A DNA stretch of 64,000 nucleotides from Luminiphilus sp051201685 (lineage in GTDB: Bacteria; Pseudomonadota; Gammaproteobacteria; Pseudomonadales; Halieaceae), in contig NZ_CP179213.1 in assembly GCF_051201685.1 (NCBI RefSeq), positions 2,914,001 to 2,978,000 on the forward strand, read 5' to 3'. Made by a program: the position numbers and the translations under genes. The first letter of the stretch is position 1. Each line of letters starts with the position of its first letter. This document shows, piece after piece, positions 42,834 through 50,572 of this stretch. The notes below the pieces were generated by a model. It ran no database searches, had not been told where the DNA came from, and saw only the letters and a list, made by a program, of their open reading frames with translations.

Positions 42834-43186
42834 TACTCAGCGCTAGGGGGCGCGGTCCATAACCGCTCAAGATCGTAGAAACTGCGCGTCGCCGGTTGCA
42901 TCACATGCACCACAACATCGCCAAAATCGACCAGCACCCACTCACCCACCGTTTCACCTTCAATACCGATAGGTCGCATAGCTTCAGTTTTGGCCCGCAT
43001 AATAACGTTATCAGCCAATGACTTAACATGACGCGTCGAGGTACCGCTGGCAATGACTAGAAAGTCCATCACCGAGCTCAGCGCCTTTACGTCGATGACG
43101 ACTGGATCAACCGCCTTTAGATCATCTAAGGCATCAAGCACCAGCCCTGTTAGCGCGTCGGGTTGCGACGCGGTTAAATCACTCAC
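42833..43186 (-). CDS. rsfS: ribosomal silencing factor RsfS
   Basis: A 117-residue protein that binds L14 and keeps subunits apart when nutrients run low. LVIASGTSTRHVKSLADNVI and PIGIEGETVGEWVLVDFGDVVVHVM are the family signatures. Lies between nadD and rlmH as in most gammaproteobacteria. Confidence 0.96.
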   Translation of the reverse strand: MSDLTASQPDALTGLVLDALDDLKAVDPVVIDVKALSSVMDFLVIASGTSTRHVKSLADNVIMRAKTEAMRPIGIEGETVGEWVLVDFGDVVVHVMQPATRSFYDLERLWTAPPSAE

Positions 43187-43203
43187 TCAAACCCCCTGGG
43201 TAA

Positions 43204-43851
43204 TTACTTAGCCGAACGGTAAAGACCGTGATCATTAATATACTCTAATACGCGGTCGGGCAGGAGATATCTGACGTTTCTACCCCCAGCAACTGCAAGC
43301 CGCAGCGCCGATGAAGAGATGTCTAAGGCTGGCTGAAGCAATCTTGTGACGGCGCCCTCAGCTTGGTTTAAAAGTTGCGATGGCGGAACCTCGTGCTCCT
43401 TTAACCAACCCTGAAGCTCCGGCGGCAGTTGTAGATCCCCTGGCGATCGAGACAACACCGCAATATTGGCGTGATCGAGCAAAAGCTCCCAATCTTGCCA
43501 ACGGTTGAGCCGTTGTAAAGAATCAGCACCCATGATGAAGACGACCACCACCTCAGGTCCCAACTCCTGACGCAACTCTCTTAGCGTATCCACAGTGAAA
43601 GACAAGCCCTCCCGGTCCAGTTCACGCCGGTCAACGGTTAGACCCTCCATTCCTTCAACAGCCAGATCAAGCATGCGTGCTCTTTGTGCTGCACTTACCC
43701 CCGGGGTAGCCTTCAGGGGCGGTAACCGAGCCGGCATCAGCCGAATCGAATCGAGGCCTAGCAGGTCTCGACAATCCAACGCCCCTCGTAAATGTCCCAC
43801 ATGCACTGGATTGAAGGTGCCGCCCAGTATCCCGATGGCCGGCCGACTCAC
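43204..43851 (-). CDS. nadD: nicotinate-nucleotide adenylyltransferase
   Basis: A nucleotidyltransferase of 215 residues making deamido-NAD. The N-terminal GILGGTFNPVHVGHLRGALD holds the HxGH motif, and the C-terminal ISSSALRLAVAGGRNVRYLLPDRVLEYI the SxTxxR-like motif (here SSSALR). The ATG overlaps the proA stop by 4 bases. Confidence 0.95.
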   Translation of the reverse strand: MSRPAIGILGGTFNPVHVGHLRGALDCRDLLGLDSIRLMPARLPPLKATPGVSAAQRARMLDLAVEGMEGLTVDRRELDREGLSFTVDTLRELRQELGPEVVVVFIMGADSLQRLNRWQDWELLLDHANIAVLSRSPGDLQLPPELQGWLKEHEVPPSQLLNQAEGAVTRLLQPALDISSSALRLAVAGGRNVRYLLPDRVLEYINDHGLYRSAK

Positions 43852-45110
43852 TGACGCACGTGTCCATCGCCAAATACAATATATTTGCTCGAGGTAAGGC
43901 CCTCGAGGCCAACCGGACCTCGAGCATGAAGCTTGTCGGTGGAAATACCTATTTCCGCGCCTAAACCGTACTCAAAACCGTCCGCGAAACGTGTTGAGGC
44001 GTTAATCATCACCGAGCTGGAGTCTACTTCCCGCAAAAATCGCATCGCTGTACTGTGGTTTTCTGTGACGATACTCTCTGTGTGACCCGAACTGTATTGC
44101 GCAATATGCGCCATCGCGCCGTCAACACCAGCGACCACCTTAATCGATAAAACTGGCGCCAAATATTCCGTTTGCCAATCTTCTTCGGTGGCTGCTACGC
44201 CAACGGCAGCGCTGGCGGCACAAGCTTTAGTGCACCCTCGCAGCTCAACGCCTGCGGCAGCTAGCGCCTCAGCAATAGCGGGCAGTAAGGCGAGGGCTTC
44301 CTCATCGATCAGCAAAGTTTCTAGCGTGTTGCAGGTTCCGTAGCGCGAAGTTTTCGCGTTAATGGTAATCGCTTGGGCTCGTTCGGGACATGCCTCCGCA
44401 TCAATATAGACATGGCAAATACCATCGAGATGCTTCAGCACTGGCACCGTTGCTGCCCCACTGATTCGCTCTATGAGCCCTTTGCCACCTCGAGGGATCA
44501 CCATATCGACATAATCGGAGAGCTGAATCAGGGCATCTACTACGGCGCGGTCCGTTGTCTCTACAACTTGAATAACTTCATTGGGCAAACCGGCTTCTGC
44601 CAGTCCTTTTTGAATGCAACGTCCAAGCGCCAGATTAGAGTTAATGGCTTCTGAACCCCCTCGTAAAATGGCGGCATTTCCCGCCTTCAGGCACAAGCTT
44701 GCAGCCTCTATCGTTACGTTGGGCCTAGACTCATAAATAATTCCAATAACCCCCAGAGGCACCCGCATTTTGCCAACCCGAATACCAGAGTCCATTGTGC
44801 GAACACCGTCGATAGCGCCAACAGGATCAGGCAATGCAGCGACCTGCTCCAAGCTCACCATCAAACTGGAAATCCTGTCGGCATTCAGTTCGAGTCTGTC
44901 AAGCAACGCGGGCGCGAGCCCAGACTCCACGGCTGCCGCTAAATCTTGGGCGTTGGCCGCCATCAGATCGTCCCGGTTACTGGCAATTGCATCTCGGATG
45001 CCCAGCAGCGCCTGATTTCGAGTCGCTACAGTGCTTGCCGCAACAATACGGGAGGCGTCTCGGGCCTGCCGACCCAGCTCTTTTACCCTGTTTTCGATGG
45101 ACACAGTCAT
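43848..45110 (-). CDS. proA: gamma-glutamyl phosphate reductase
   Basis: Second enzyme of proline synthesis; reduces gamma-glutamyl phosphate with NADPH. The 420-residue protein contains the aldehyde-dehydrogenase-like core KAGNAAILRGGSEA, VDMVIPRGGKGLI and the catalytic Cys in TSRYGTCNTLETLL. I start at the ATG at 45110 (MTVSIENRV): the longer reading frame to 45347 adds 79 residues unlike ProA and would cover the bfd promoter. Confidence 0.96.
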   Translation of the reverse strand: MTVSIENRVKELGRQARDASRIVAASTVATRNQALLGIRDAIASNRDDLMAANAQDLAAAVESGLAPALLDRLELNADRISSLMVSLEQVAALPDPVGAIDGVRTMDSGIRVGKMRVPLGVIGIIYESRPNVTIEAASLCLKAGNAAILRGGSEAINSNLALGRCIQKGLAEAGLPNEVIQVVETTDRAVVDALIQLSDYVDMVIPRGGKGLIERISGAATVPVLKHLDGICHVYIDAEACPERAQAITINAKTSRYGTCNTLETLLIDEEALALLPAIAEALAAAGVELRGCTKACAASAAVGVAATEEDWQTEYLAPVLSIKVVAGVDGAMAHIAQYSSGHTESIVTENHSTAMRFLREVDSSSVMINASTRFADGFEYGLGAEIGISTDKLHARGPVGLEGLTSSKYIVFGDGHVRQ

Positions 45111-45184
45111 TCCTTCATTTTGGTGCGGGGAGTATACGCCCAAGACACTCGCTCCCACAGGCCAAAACCCAATTGCTAATGCGG

Positions 45185-45212
45185 TTGACAATGATTCGCA
45201 ATTGCGTATTCT
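45185..45212 (+). promoter_or_regulatory. bfd promoter with overlapping Fur-like box
   Basis: TTGACA (45185-45190), 16 bases, then TATTCT (45207-45212) is a near-consensus sigma-70 promoter. The 19 bases at 45187-45205 match the Fur box GATAATGATAATCATTATC at 12 of 19 positions. A Fur box between -35 and -10 fits repression by iron, the expected control of bfd. Transcription should start about 7 bases after the -10, at or beside the bfd ATG at 45219. Confidence 0.6.
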
Positions 45213-45218
45213 AGGCAT

Positions 45219-45440
45219 ATGTTTGTTTGTATATGCAATGGCGTGACCGACTCTTCCATCCGACGCGAAATGGAGGCCGGCGCTACTTCTTTTGCCGACG
45301 TCCAAAATCGCTTGGGTGTAGCCCGTCAGTGTGGTTCCTGCGAACACCTAGCCCGCGCCATCGTCAACGAGTTTTCTAAACCTGATCCTAGATACTTTTA
45401 CAACGCCGCTCCCGACGAATCTATGGCCGCCGTAGCCTGA
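45219..45440 (+). CDS. bfd: bacterioferritin-associated ferredoxin
   Basis: A 73-residue [2Fe-2S] ferredoxin that reduces bacterioferritin so that stored iron can leave. The four ligands are Cys4, Cys6, Cys38 and Cys41 (VCICNGVT and CGSC), the arrangement unique to Bfd. The ATG is only 6 bases after the predicted -10 hexamer, so the message may be leaderless. bfr follows on the same strand after 134 bases. Confidence 0.96.
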   Translation: MFVCICNGVTDSSIRREMEAGATSFADVQNRLGVARQCGSCEHLARAIVNEFSKPDPRYFYNAAPDESMAAVA

Positions 45441-45453
45441 CGATAACGTAGCT

Positions 45454-45472
45454 GCTAATCATTCTGATTAGC
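45454..45472. promoter_or_regulatory. perfect 7-5-7 inverted repeat between bfd and bfr
   Basis: GCTAATC, ATTCT, GATTAGC is a perfect 19-bp inverted repeat that also matches the Fur consensus at about 12 positions. It lies 14 bases after the bfd stop and about 100 bases before bfr. Operator for an iron-responsive regulator is the best guess; a short hairpin is the alternative. Confidence 0.5.
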
Positions 45473-45574
45473 ATTAGAAAATTTATTTAAAACAACGACT
45501 TAACCTGTTTATTTTGTGGTTCAGTCGCGGCCATTACGTTATAGTAGCGCCTCACTATTTCACAGGAATGCACC

Positions 45575-46063
45575 ATGAAAGGCGACGCTAAAGTTATCGA
45601 ACATCTCAACAAAATTCTCTACAACGAGCTTGTTGCGATCAATCAATACTTTTTGCATAGCAAAATGTACAAAGACTGGGGTCTCAGCGAACTCGCGGAA
45701 CACGAGTACCACGAGTCTATAGATGAAATGAAGCATGCAGACGCCCTTGTAGAGCGCATCTTGTTCCTAGAGGGCCTCCCCAATCTGCAAGACCTAGGCA
45801 GGCTGATGATTGGCGAAAACCCCCGAGAAATGCTCGAGTGCGATTTGAAACTTGAGCATATCGCCCACGAAGATCTCAAAGCCACAGTGGCTCATTGCGA
45901 GGAGGTCAGGGACTACGTGTCGAGAGACCTCGCACAAAGCATCCTCGACGCCGAAGAGGAGCATATTGACTGGCTGGAAACCCAGCTCTCGTTAATGGAT
46001 CGAGTTGGCGAACAAAACTACTTGCAAACAGCAATGCGGACGGTCAAGCCATCGGAAAGCTGA
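45575..46063 (+). CDS. bfr: bacterioferritin
   Basis: Iron-storage protein of 162 residues forming a 24-subunit cage. The haem-ligating Met is at position 52, and the ferroxidase ligands Glu18, Glu51, His54, and the EEEHIDWLE region are in their usual places, so this is the active, haem-binding type. A TATAGT hexamer at 45540-45545 may be its -10. Ribosome binding site agg at 45564-45566. Confidence 0.97.
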   Translation: MKGDAKVIEHLNKILYNELVAINQYFLHSKMYKDWGLSELAEHEYHESIDEMKHADALVERILFLEGLPNLQDLGRLMIGENPREMLECDLKLEHIAHEDLKATVAHCEEVRDYVSRDLAQSILDAEEEHIDWLETQLSLMDRVGEQNYLQTAMRTVKPSES

Positions 46064-46072
46064 AACAGCGGC

Positions 46073-47545
46073 TTATTCCGCGAGCGGGGTGGTATCGAGA
46101 TAACGCCCCGCAGCAGCCGATGGCACCAAAGCACCACCTTCGACCGTGATCACGCCGCCGACAATGACGTAATCAATGCCCCGCGGCGCTTGCCATGGCG
46201 AGCCGTAGTCAGCACCCGCGGCCACCTCGTCAGGATCGAAGACCACTAAATCTGCATCAGCCCCAAGGGCGACTCGTCCCTTCCGACTGAACTGTGGCGC
46301 AAAACCCTCAAGCCACTGCGCCTGTTTTAAACTGATTCGAGACAGCGCGTCGCTTAAATCCAGTATGCCCTGCTCTCTGACGTAGCGTCCCAACAGACGA
46401 GAAAAGCTGCCAGAAATATTGGGGTTAGTCATTTGCTGGGTATCAAAAGCGGGCAATGCATCGGTCGATACCATCATGTCAGGCCAGCGCAGCGCTGAAT
46501 GCAGCCAAGCTTCCTTTACGTAGTGATGGTTCACCATGCCCCCGGGTTCGGTTTCGGCATAGTGCTTCCAGGTTTTTTCGGTAAGCCACTCACCCGTGGC
46601 CACCCATTGCACATCGCTGTAGTCGATAGCGAAAATCCTACGCCAGTCACGTTGACGAAAAACGTCCGCGGAGATACTCGTACCCCCAGCCAAATAACTG
46701 AGGGTTTCCGTCGTGACTGAGACTCCCCGAGCTCGGGCTGCGTCAATTTTTTTCAGCCATGTCTCGATGCCATTCATGGCGTTGTGTGTGATGTGGCAAA
46801 TAAACACTGCGGAGCCGTATTGCTCAGCAAGCGCTAACACCTCATCTAGACCCGCAGTGTCTCCGGGCAAGTTGCGCCGCACGTGAACAAAAACGGGAAC
46901 ACTGCGCTCACCGGCCAAACTGAAAATCATGGCCAATTCATCAGCACTAACGGCATCGCGCATGTAGTCCAGCAGTAAGCCCACGCCCAACCCACCGCCA
47001 TCAAGACCCGCTTCAATCTTCCGACGAATCTCAGCAATTTGAGGCGCTGTCGCTAGTTGCGTAAAAGCTGGAGAGGACATACTCCCCTGCTCACCTCGGT
47101 AAAAAAAGTAAGGCAGATCACGTCCTTCAATGACCTGAATTCTTGCCGCAAAATGCCCCACCGAAGCCCCGTAGTTAATAATGGGGCGATTTGCGACGAG
47201 GTCGCCCGCGGCCTGAGAAGGCAGAGCGCCCGCCTCCATCTCAAGCTGTGTCGTTACGCCATCGAGAACATTTCGTTGCTGTCCCAAGGGCGTCAGGGTG
47301 TGACTGTGGATGTCTATAAAACCCGGCGCCACCACGAGGCCGGTCGCATCAATCGTCTGGCTGCCTTGAAGAGGGGTTGTGCTGATTGCCACCACTCGCC
47401 CCTGCCGAATACCCACATGCCGAATGGCATCTAAACCACTTTCAGGGTTAATCACTCGACCGTTGTTGATGACAAGTGAAAACTCCCCCGCGGCACTGGC
47501 CACCGGCACTGGGGGTGCGATCATCCCCCACGCCAAAAGGAGCAC
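46073..47545 (-). CDS. exported D-aminoacylase/dihydroorotase-like amidohydrolase
   Basis: A metal-dependent hydrolase of about 490 residues of the N-acyl-D-amino acid deacylase branch. It begins with SLVINNGRVINPESGLDAIRHVGI, has the metal motif APGFIDIHSHTL, a second-site VFICHITHNAM and the C-terminal KGRVALGADADLVVFDP. The GTG at 47545 gives a hydrophobic N-terminus without positive charge. In-frame codons further upstream supply one: a CTG at 47584-47582 with aaagg 5 bases before it would give MSKATRTPRALI..., a normal signal peptide. Substrate unknown; D-amino acid peptides are possible. Confidence 0.85.
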   Translation of the reverse strand: MLLLAWGMIAPPVPVASAAGEFSLVINNGRVINPESGLDAIRHVGIRQGRVVAISTTPLQGSQTIDATGLVVAPGFIDIHSHTLTPLGQQRNVLDGVTTQLEMEAGALPSQAAGDLVANRPIINYGASVGHFAARIQVIEGRDLPYFFYRGEQGSMSSPAFTQLATAPQIAEIRRKIEAGLDGGGLGVGLLLDYMRDAVSADELAMIFSLAGERSVPVFVHVRRNLPGDTAGLDEVLALAEQYGSAVFICHITHNAMNGIETWLKKIDAARARGVSVTTETLSYLAGGTSISADVFRQRDWRRIFAIDYSDVQWVATGEWLTEKTWKHYAETEPGGMVNHHYVKEAWLHSALRWPDMMVSTDALPAFDTQQMTNPNISGSFSRLLGRYVREQGILDLSDALSRISLKQAQWLEGFAPQFSRKGRVALGADADLVVFDPDEVAAGADYGSPWQAPRGIDYVIVGGVITVEGGALVPSAAAGRYLDTTPLAE

Positions 47546-47604
47546 TGCAATCAGTGCTCTGGGGGTGCGTGTAGCCTTGCTCAGGATAGCCTTTGCACCT
47601 GCGG

Positions 47605-47931
47605 CTATGCCTCCTGATCACCGGCATTGGCTTTGATCGCCTCGGCCAACTCTCCTGAGGTTTCCATCTCTGCAATAATATCGCAGCCGCCAATTAGCTC
47701 ACCGTCAACCCAAAGCTGCGGGAACGTCGGCCAGTTGGCATAAATCGGCAAATTGGCACGTATTTCCGGGTTCGATAAAATATCGACATAGGCAAACCGC
47801 TCACCGACACTCGCTAAGGCCTGCACCGCTCGAGCAGAAAATCCACATTGCGGCTGGTTCGGGGAACCCTTCATATATAGAAGCACCCGATTATTGGTGA
47901 CCTGCTCTTTGATCGTTTCCATAATGTCCAT
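47605..47931 (-). CDS. grxD: monothiol glutaredoxin Grx4 type
   Basis: A 108-residue CGFS glutaredoxin that carries [2Fe-2S] clusters with glutathione and BolA. KGSPNQPQCGFSARAVQAL has the single active Cys, and WPTFPQLWVDGELIGGCDI binds glutathione. I start at the ATG at 47931, which has ggagg about 5 bases upstream, not at the TTG 12 bases before. It lies upstream of the amidohydrolase gene. Confidence 0.95.
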   Translation of the reverse strand: MDIMETIKEQVTNNRVLLYMKGSPNQPQCGFSARAVQALASVGERFAYVDILSNPEIRANLPIYANWPTFPQLWVDGELIGGCDIIAEMETSGELAEAIKANAGDQEA

Positions 47932-48097
47932 GCTGCCCTCCAAAGTGCAGTCATTGGGCTGCCGATGAGCCCGCTCTCAGTTAGCGGCATAGTATAACGC
48001 CGAGTGGACGCAGATACATGCCCGATCACGGCATGTTTAAACCATCCTCCGCAAACTGTAGACTTGCGCGCTCACTCAACTGACCGGTCTTAGAGCT

Positions 48098-49273
48098 ATG
48101 TCAGCCATTATGCGCACCTACAAACAGTTTCCGGTGGCCTTTGTTCGAGGACAGGGCGCGACCCTGTGGGATGTGCAGGGCAGGCCCTTCCTCGATGGGC
48201 TGTCAGGCATTGCAGTGACAAACCTAGGCCACTGCCACCCCAGGGTGACTCAAGCCATTGAGGCGCAAGCCTCGCAGCTAGTGCACACCTCGAACCTGTT
48301 TCGGATTCCCGGCCAAGAACAGTTGGGGGCCGAACTGATATCGGCCACCGAGATGGAGTCGGTTTTTTTCTGCAATTCGGGTGCTGAAGCCAATGAAGTC
48401 GCTATCAAACTGGCCCGCCGCTACGGTCACGACCGCGACATAAAAACACCAACCATTGTCGTTTTAGATCGCGCCTTTCACGGCCGCACCCTTGGAGCCT
48501 TGGCCGCCACAGCGGGCGAAACCATGCGGCAACCTTTTGAGCCTATGGTTCCGGGATTCATACGTATTGCCCCGGAGGATTTTGAGGGGCTCAAAGCACT
48601 CGAAGCCGAGGCCAATATTGTAGCGGTGCTTGTTGAGCCCGTTCAGGGGGAAGGTGGTGTCCGGCCACTGTCTCGGGAGTACCTGCAGGCGTTGCGATCA
48701 CTGTGCGACCGACAAAGCTGGCTGCTGATGTTTGACGAGGTACAAACGGGCAACGGGCGGTGTGGCGCTCTTTACGCCTACCAGCGTCTCGGCGTGACCC
48801 CCGACGTGCTGATAACGGCGAAAGGCCTGGGTAATGGCTTTCCCATTGGTGCATGCCTTGCCAAAGGGGAGGCCTCAACAGCGCTTCAGGCAGGTGACCA
48901 TGGCACCACCTATGGCGGCAGTCCTCTCGCCTGTGCCGCCGCTAGTGCCGTCGTAAACACCCTCGCCAACCCTGATCTGCTCGCCAGAGCCGATGTGATT
49001 AGAGAACACATTCTGCAGGCTTTACATGGCCACCTTGCAAACCCTACGAGAGTCACAGATATCCGAGGTCTAGGACTCATGCTGGGGATCGAGGTGGCGG
49101 TGCCAGCGATGGGCTTGGTCGCCGCCGCCCTTGAACAGGGCGTTGTGATTAATGTAACTGCAGGCAACACCATAAGACTTCTGCCACCGTTGGTCATGAC
49201 CAATGATGAGGCCAAACAGCTCGGTCACAGTGTGGCTGAAATTATCAATCAAGCGCCGGAGATAGCGGCATGA
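48098..49273 (+). CDS. argD: acetylornithine aminotransferase
   Basis: A PLP enzyme of arginine synthesis, 391 residues. FFCNSGAEANEVAIKLAR, FHGRTLGALAAT, the Asp of LMFDEVQTGNGRCG and the Schiff-base Lys of ITAKGLGNGFPIG are all class-III aminotransferase marks. It may also act on succinyl-diaminopimelate. It overlaps argF by 4 bases (ATGA). Confidence 0.95.
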   Translation: MSAIMRTYKQFPVAFVRGQGATLWDVQGRPFLDGLSGIAVTNLGHCHPRVTQAIEAQASQLVHTSNLFRIPGQEQLGAELISATEMESVFFCNSGAEANEVAIKLARRYGHDRDIKTPTIVVLDRAFHGRTLGALAATAGETMRQPFEPMVPGFIRIAPEDFEGLKALEAEANIVAVLVEPVQGEGGVRPLSREYLQALRSLCDRQSWLLMFDEVQTGNGRCGALYAYQRLGVTPDVLITAKGLGNGFPIGACLAKGEASTALQAGDHGTTYGGSPLACAAASAVVNTLANPDLLARADVIREHILQALHGHLANPTRVTDIRGLGLMLGIEVAVPAMGLVAAALEQGVVINVTAGNTIRLLPPLVMTNDEAKQLGHSVAEIINQAPEIAA

Positions 49274-50175
49274 GCAAACCCAAACATTTTCTCACACTGA
49301 GTGATCTGACCTCTGACGAACTTAGGGGCATTATTGGTAGAGCCAACGAACTCAAAGCCCAGCAACGCGAGGGCGTCGCACACGCGCGCTACCCGGGCAA
49401 AGTATTAGCTATGTTATTTGCCAAGGCCTCTACGCGGACCCGGGTATCTTTTGAAGTGGGCATGCGTCAACTTGGTGGCAGCGCTTTGTTTCTCTCTTCA
49501 GCAGACACACAGCTGGGGCGAGGTGAGCCCGTTGAGGACACTGCTAGGGTGCTGTCATCGATGGTTGATCTCGTAATGATTCGCACCCACGATCACAGCA
49601 GCGTCGAACGGTTTGCGCAGTTTGCATCGGTGCCCGTTATCAACGGCCTGACCGATGACTACCATCCCTGCCAACTTTTGGCCGATATGCAAACTTGGTT
49701 CGAACACCGCGGTGACATTAAAGGCCGACGCGTATGCTGGCTGGGCGACGGCAACAATATGTGTCACTCCTACATTAACGCCGCACGGTTACTCGATTTC
49801 GAACTGGTGGTGGCCTGCCCCGACGGCTATCAGCCCGCCTCGCAGCTGGTGTCAGAAAATAGTGATCGCGTTCGTATTGTTCATGATGCCAAGGAGGCGG
49901 TTCAGGGTGCCGACCTACTGGTTACCGATGTCTGGGCCTCTATGGGGCAAGAGGATGAACAGAAAGAGCGCAGTGCCGCAATGGCCCCCTATCAACTGAA
50001 CCGCGAGCTCCTAGCTATGGCACAGCCAGACGCCCTATACATGCACTGTCTGCCCGCTCACCGAGACGAAGAGATTTCCTCAGAACTAATGGCTGCGCCG
50101 GAAACCGTGATTTGGGACGAGGCCGAAAATCGACTGCACGCCCAGAAAGCGTTGATCGAGTTTTTACTCGGTTAA
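49270..50175 (+). CDS. argF: ornithine carbamoyltransferase
   Basis: Makes citrulline from ornithine and carbamoyl phosphate; 301 residues. FAKASTRTRVSFEVGMRQLGG holds the STRTR carbamoyl-phosphate loop, DYHPCQLLADMQT the second, WLGDGNNMCHSYI the ornithine part, and YMHCLPAHRDEEI the HCLPA motif. Coupled to argD, the usual pair for anabolic enzymes. Confidence 0.96.
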   Translation: MSKPKHFLTLSDLTSDELRGIIGRANELKAQQREGVAHARYPGKVLAMLFAKASTRTRVSFEVGMRQLGGSALFLSSADTQLGRGEPVEDTARVLSSMVDLVMIRTHDHSSVERFAQFASVPVINGLTDDYHPCQLLADMQTWFEHRGDIKGRRVCWLGDGNNMCHSYINAARLLDFELVVACPDGYQPASQLVSENSDRVRIVHDAKEAVQGADLLVTDVWASMGQEDEQKERSAAMAPYQLNRELLAMAQPDALYMHCLPAHRDEEISSELMAAPETVIWDEAENRLHAQKALIEFLLG

Positions 50176-50572
50176 AGCCCTGTCGTTGCGCCTCGGAGGC
50201 ATCCGGGGTGCACTTTTGGGCGCCCCCACTGTGCGGGTCAATAATTTGTCCCAAAAATATCAATAAAAACAGCGTCACCTATCCACACCCCTTCGATATT
50301 GAAACCTGTCAACATTGGCAGTGCTATCAATGTAAGTAAGCACTCACGTAGAACTATTTGCACAGGTTGTACACAGGTGTTCCAGCCTTTTTCTCTATTG
50401 CATTAGTCGCAACACCCGCCTATCTTGGGTTGGTCGGATCTCGTTACCCCTACATATTGGGTCTAGGCCGCGCTTAGGCGTTGGCGGCGAATGGGCGGAA
50501 AACGGCACAACCAACGCGAGCGGCGACCAGACCCCAGCGTAGATTTATATATTTTGACGAGGCCAAAATAAG
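50176..50572. promoter_or_regulatory. nrdA upstream region (397 bases without a gene)
   Basis: No plausible gene is seen. From 5' to 3' it holds: a hairpin with GGGGTGC and GCGCCCC arms (50205-50226) behind argF, without a U tract; a DnaA-box-like CTATCCACA at 50279-50287 (8 of 9) and a weaker TTGTACACA at 50367-50375 (7 of 9); and the two NrdR-like boxes listed separately. DnaA and NrdR are known regulators of nrdAB in E. coli, so the contents fit cell-cycle and nucleotide-pool control. Confidence 0.55.
50414..50462 (+). promoter_or_regulatory. tandem NrdR-like boxes and nrdA promoter
   Basis: Two 17-base elements of the form ACCC-N9-GGGT lie at 50414-50430 and 50446-50462, exactly 32 bp apart. 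The second fits the NrdR consensus (CWATATATWG core) at 12 of 16 positions, the first at about 9. Known NrdR targets carry two boxes about three helix turns apart. A possible promoter, TTGGTC (50430-50435) with 17 bases to CATATT (50453-50458), lies between and across them. Confidence 0.6.

Noticed and set aside
45111..45347. N-terminal extension of ProA of 79 residues
   Set aside because: It does not resemble ProA, covers the bfd promoter in antisense, and the ATG at 45110 gives the usual family length.
50279..50375. DnaA-box-like sites as a replication origin
   Set aside because: Only two imperfect boxes, no AT-rich unwinding region and no dnaA, dnaN or gidA genes. Control of nrdA is the simpler reading.
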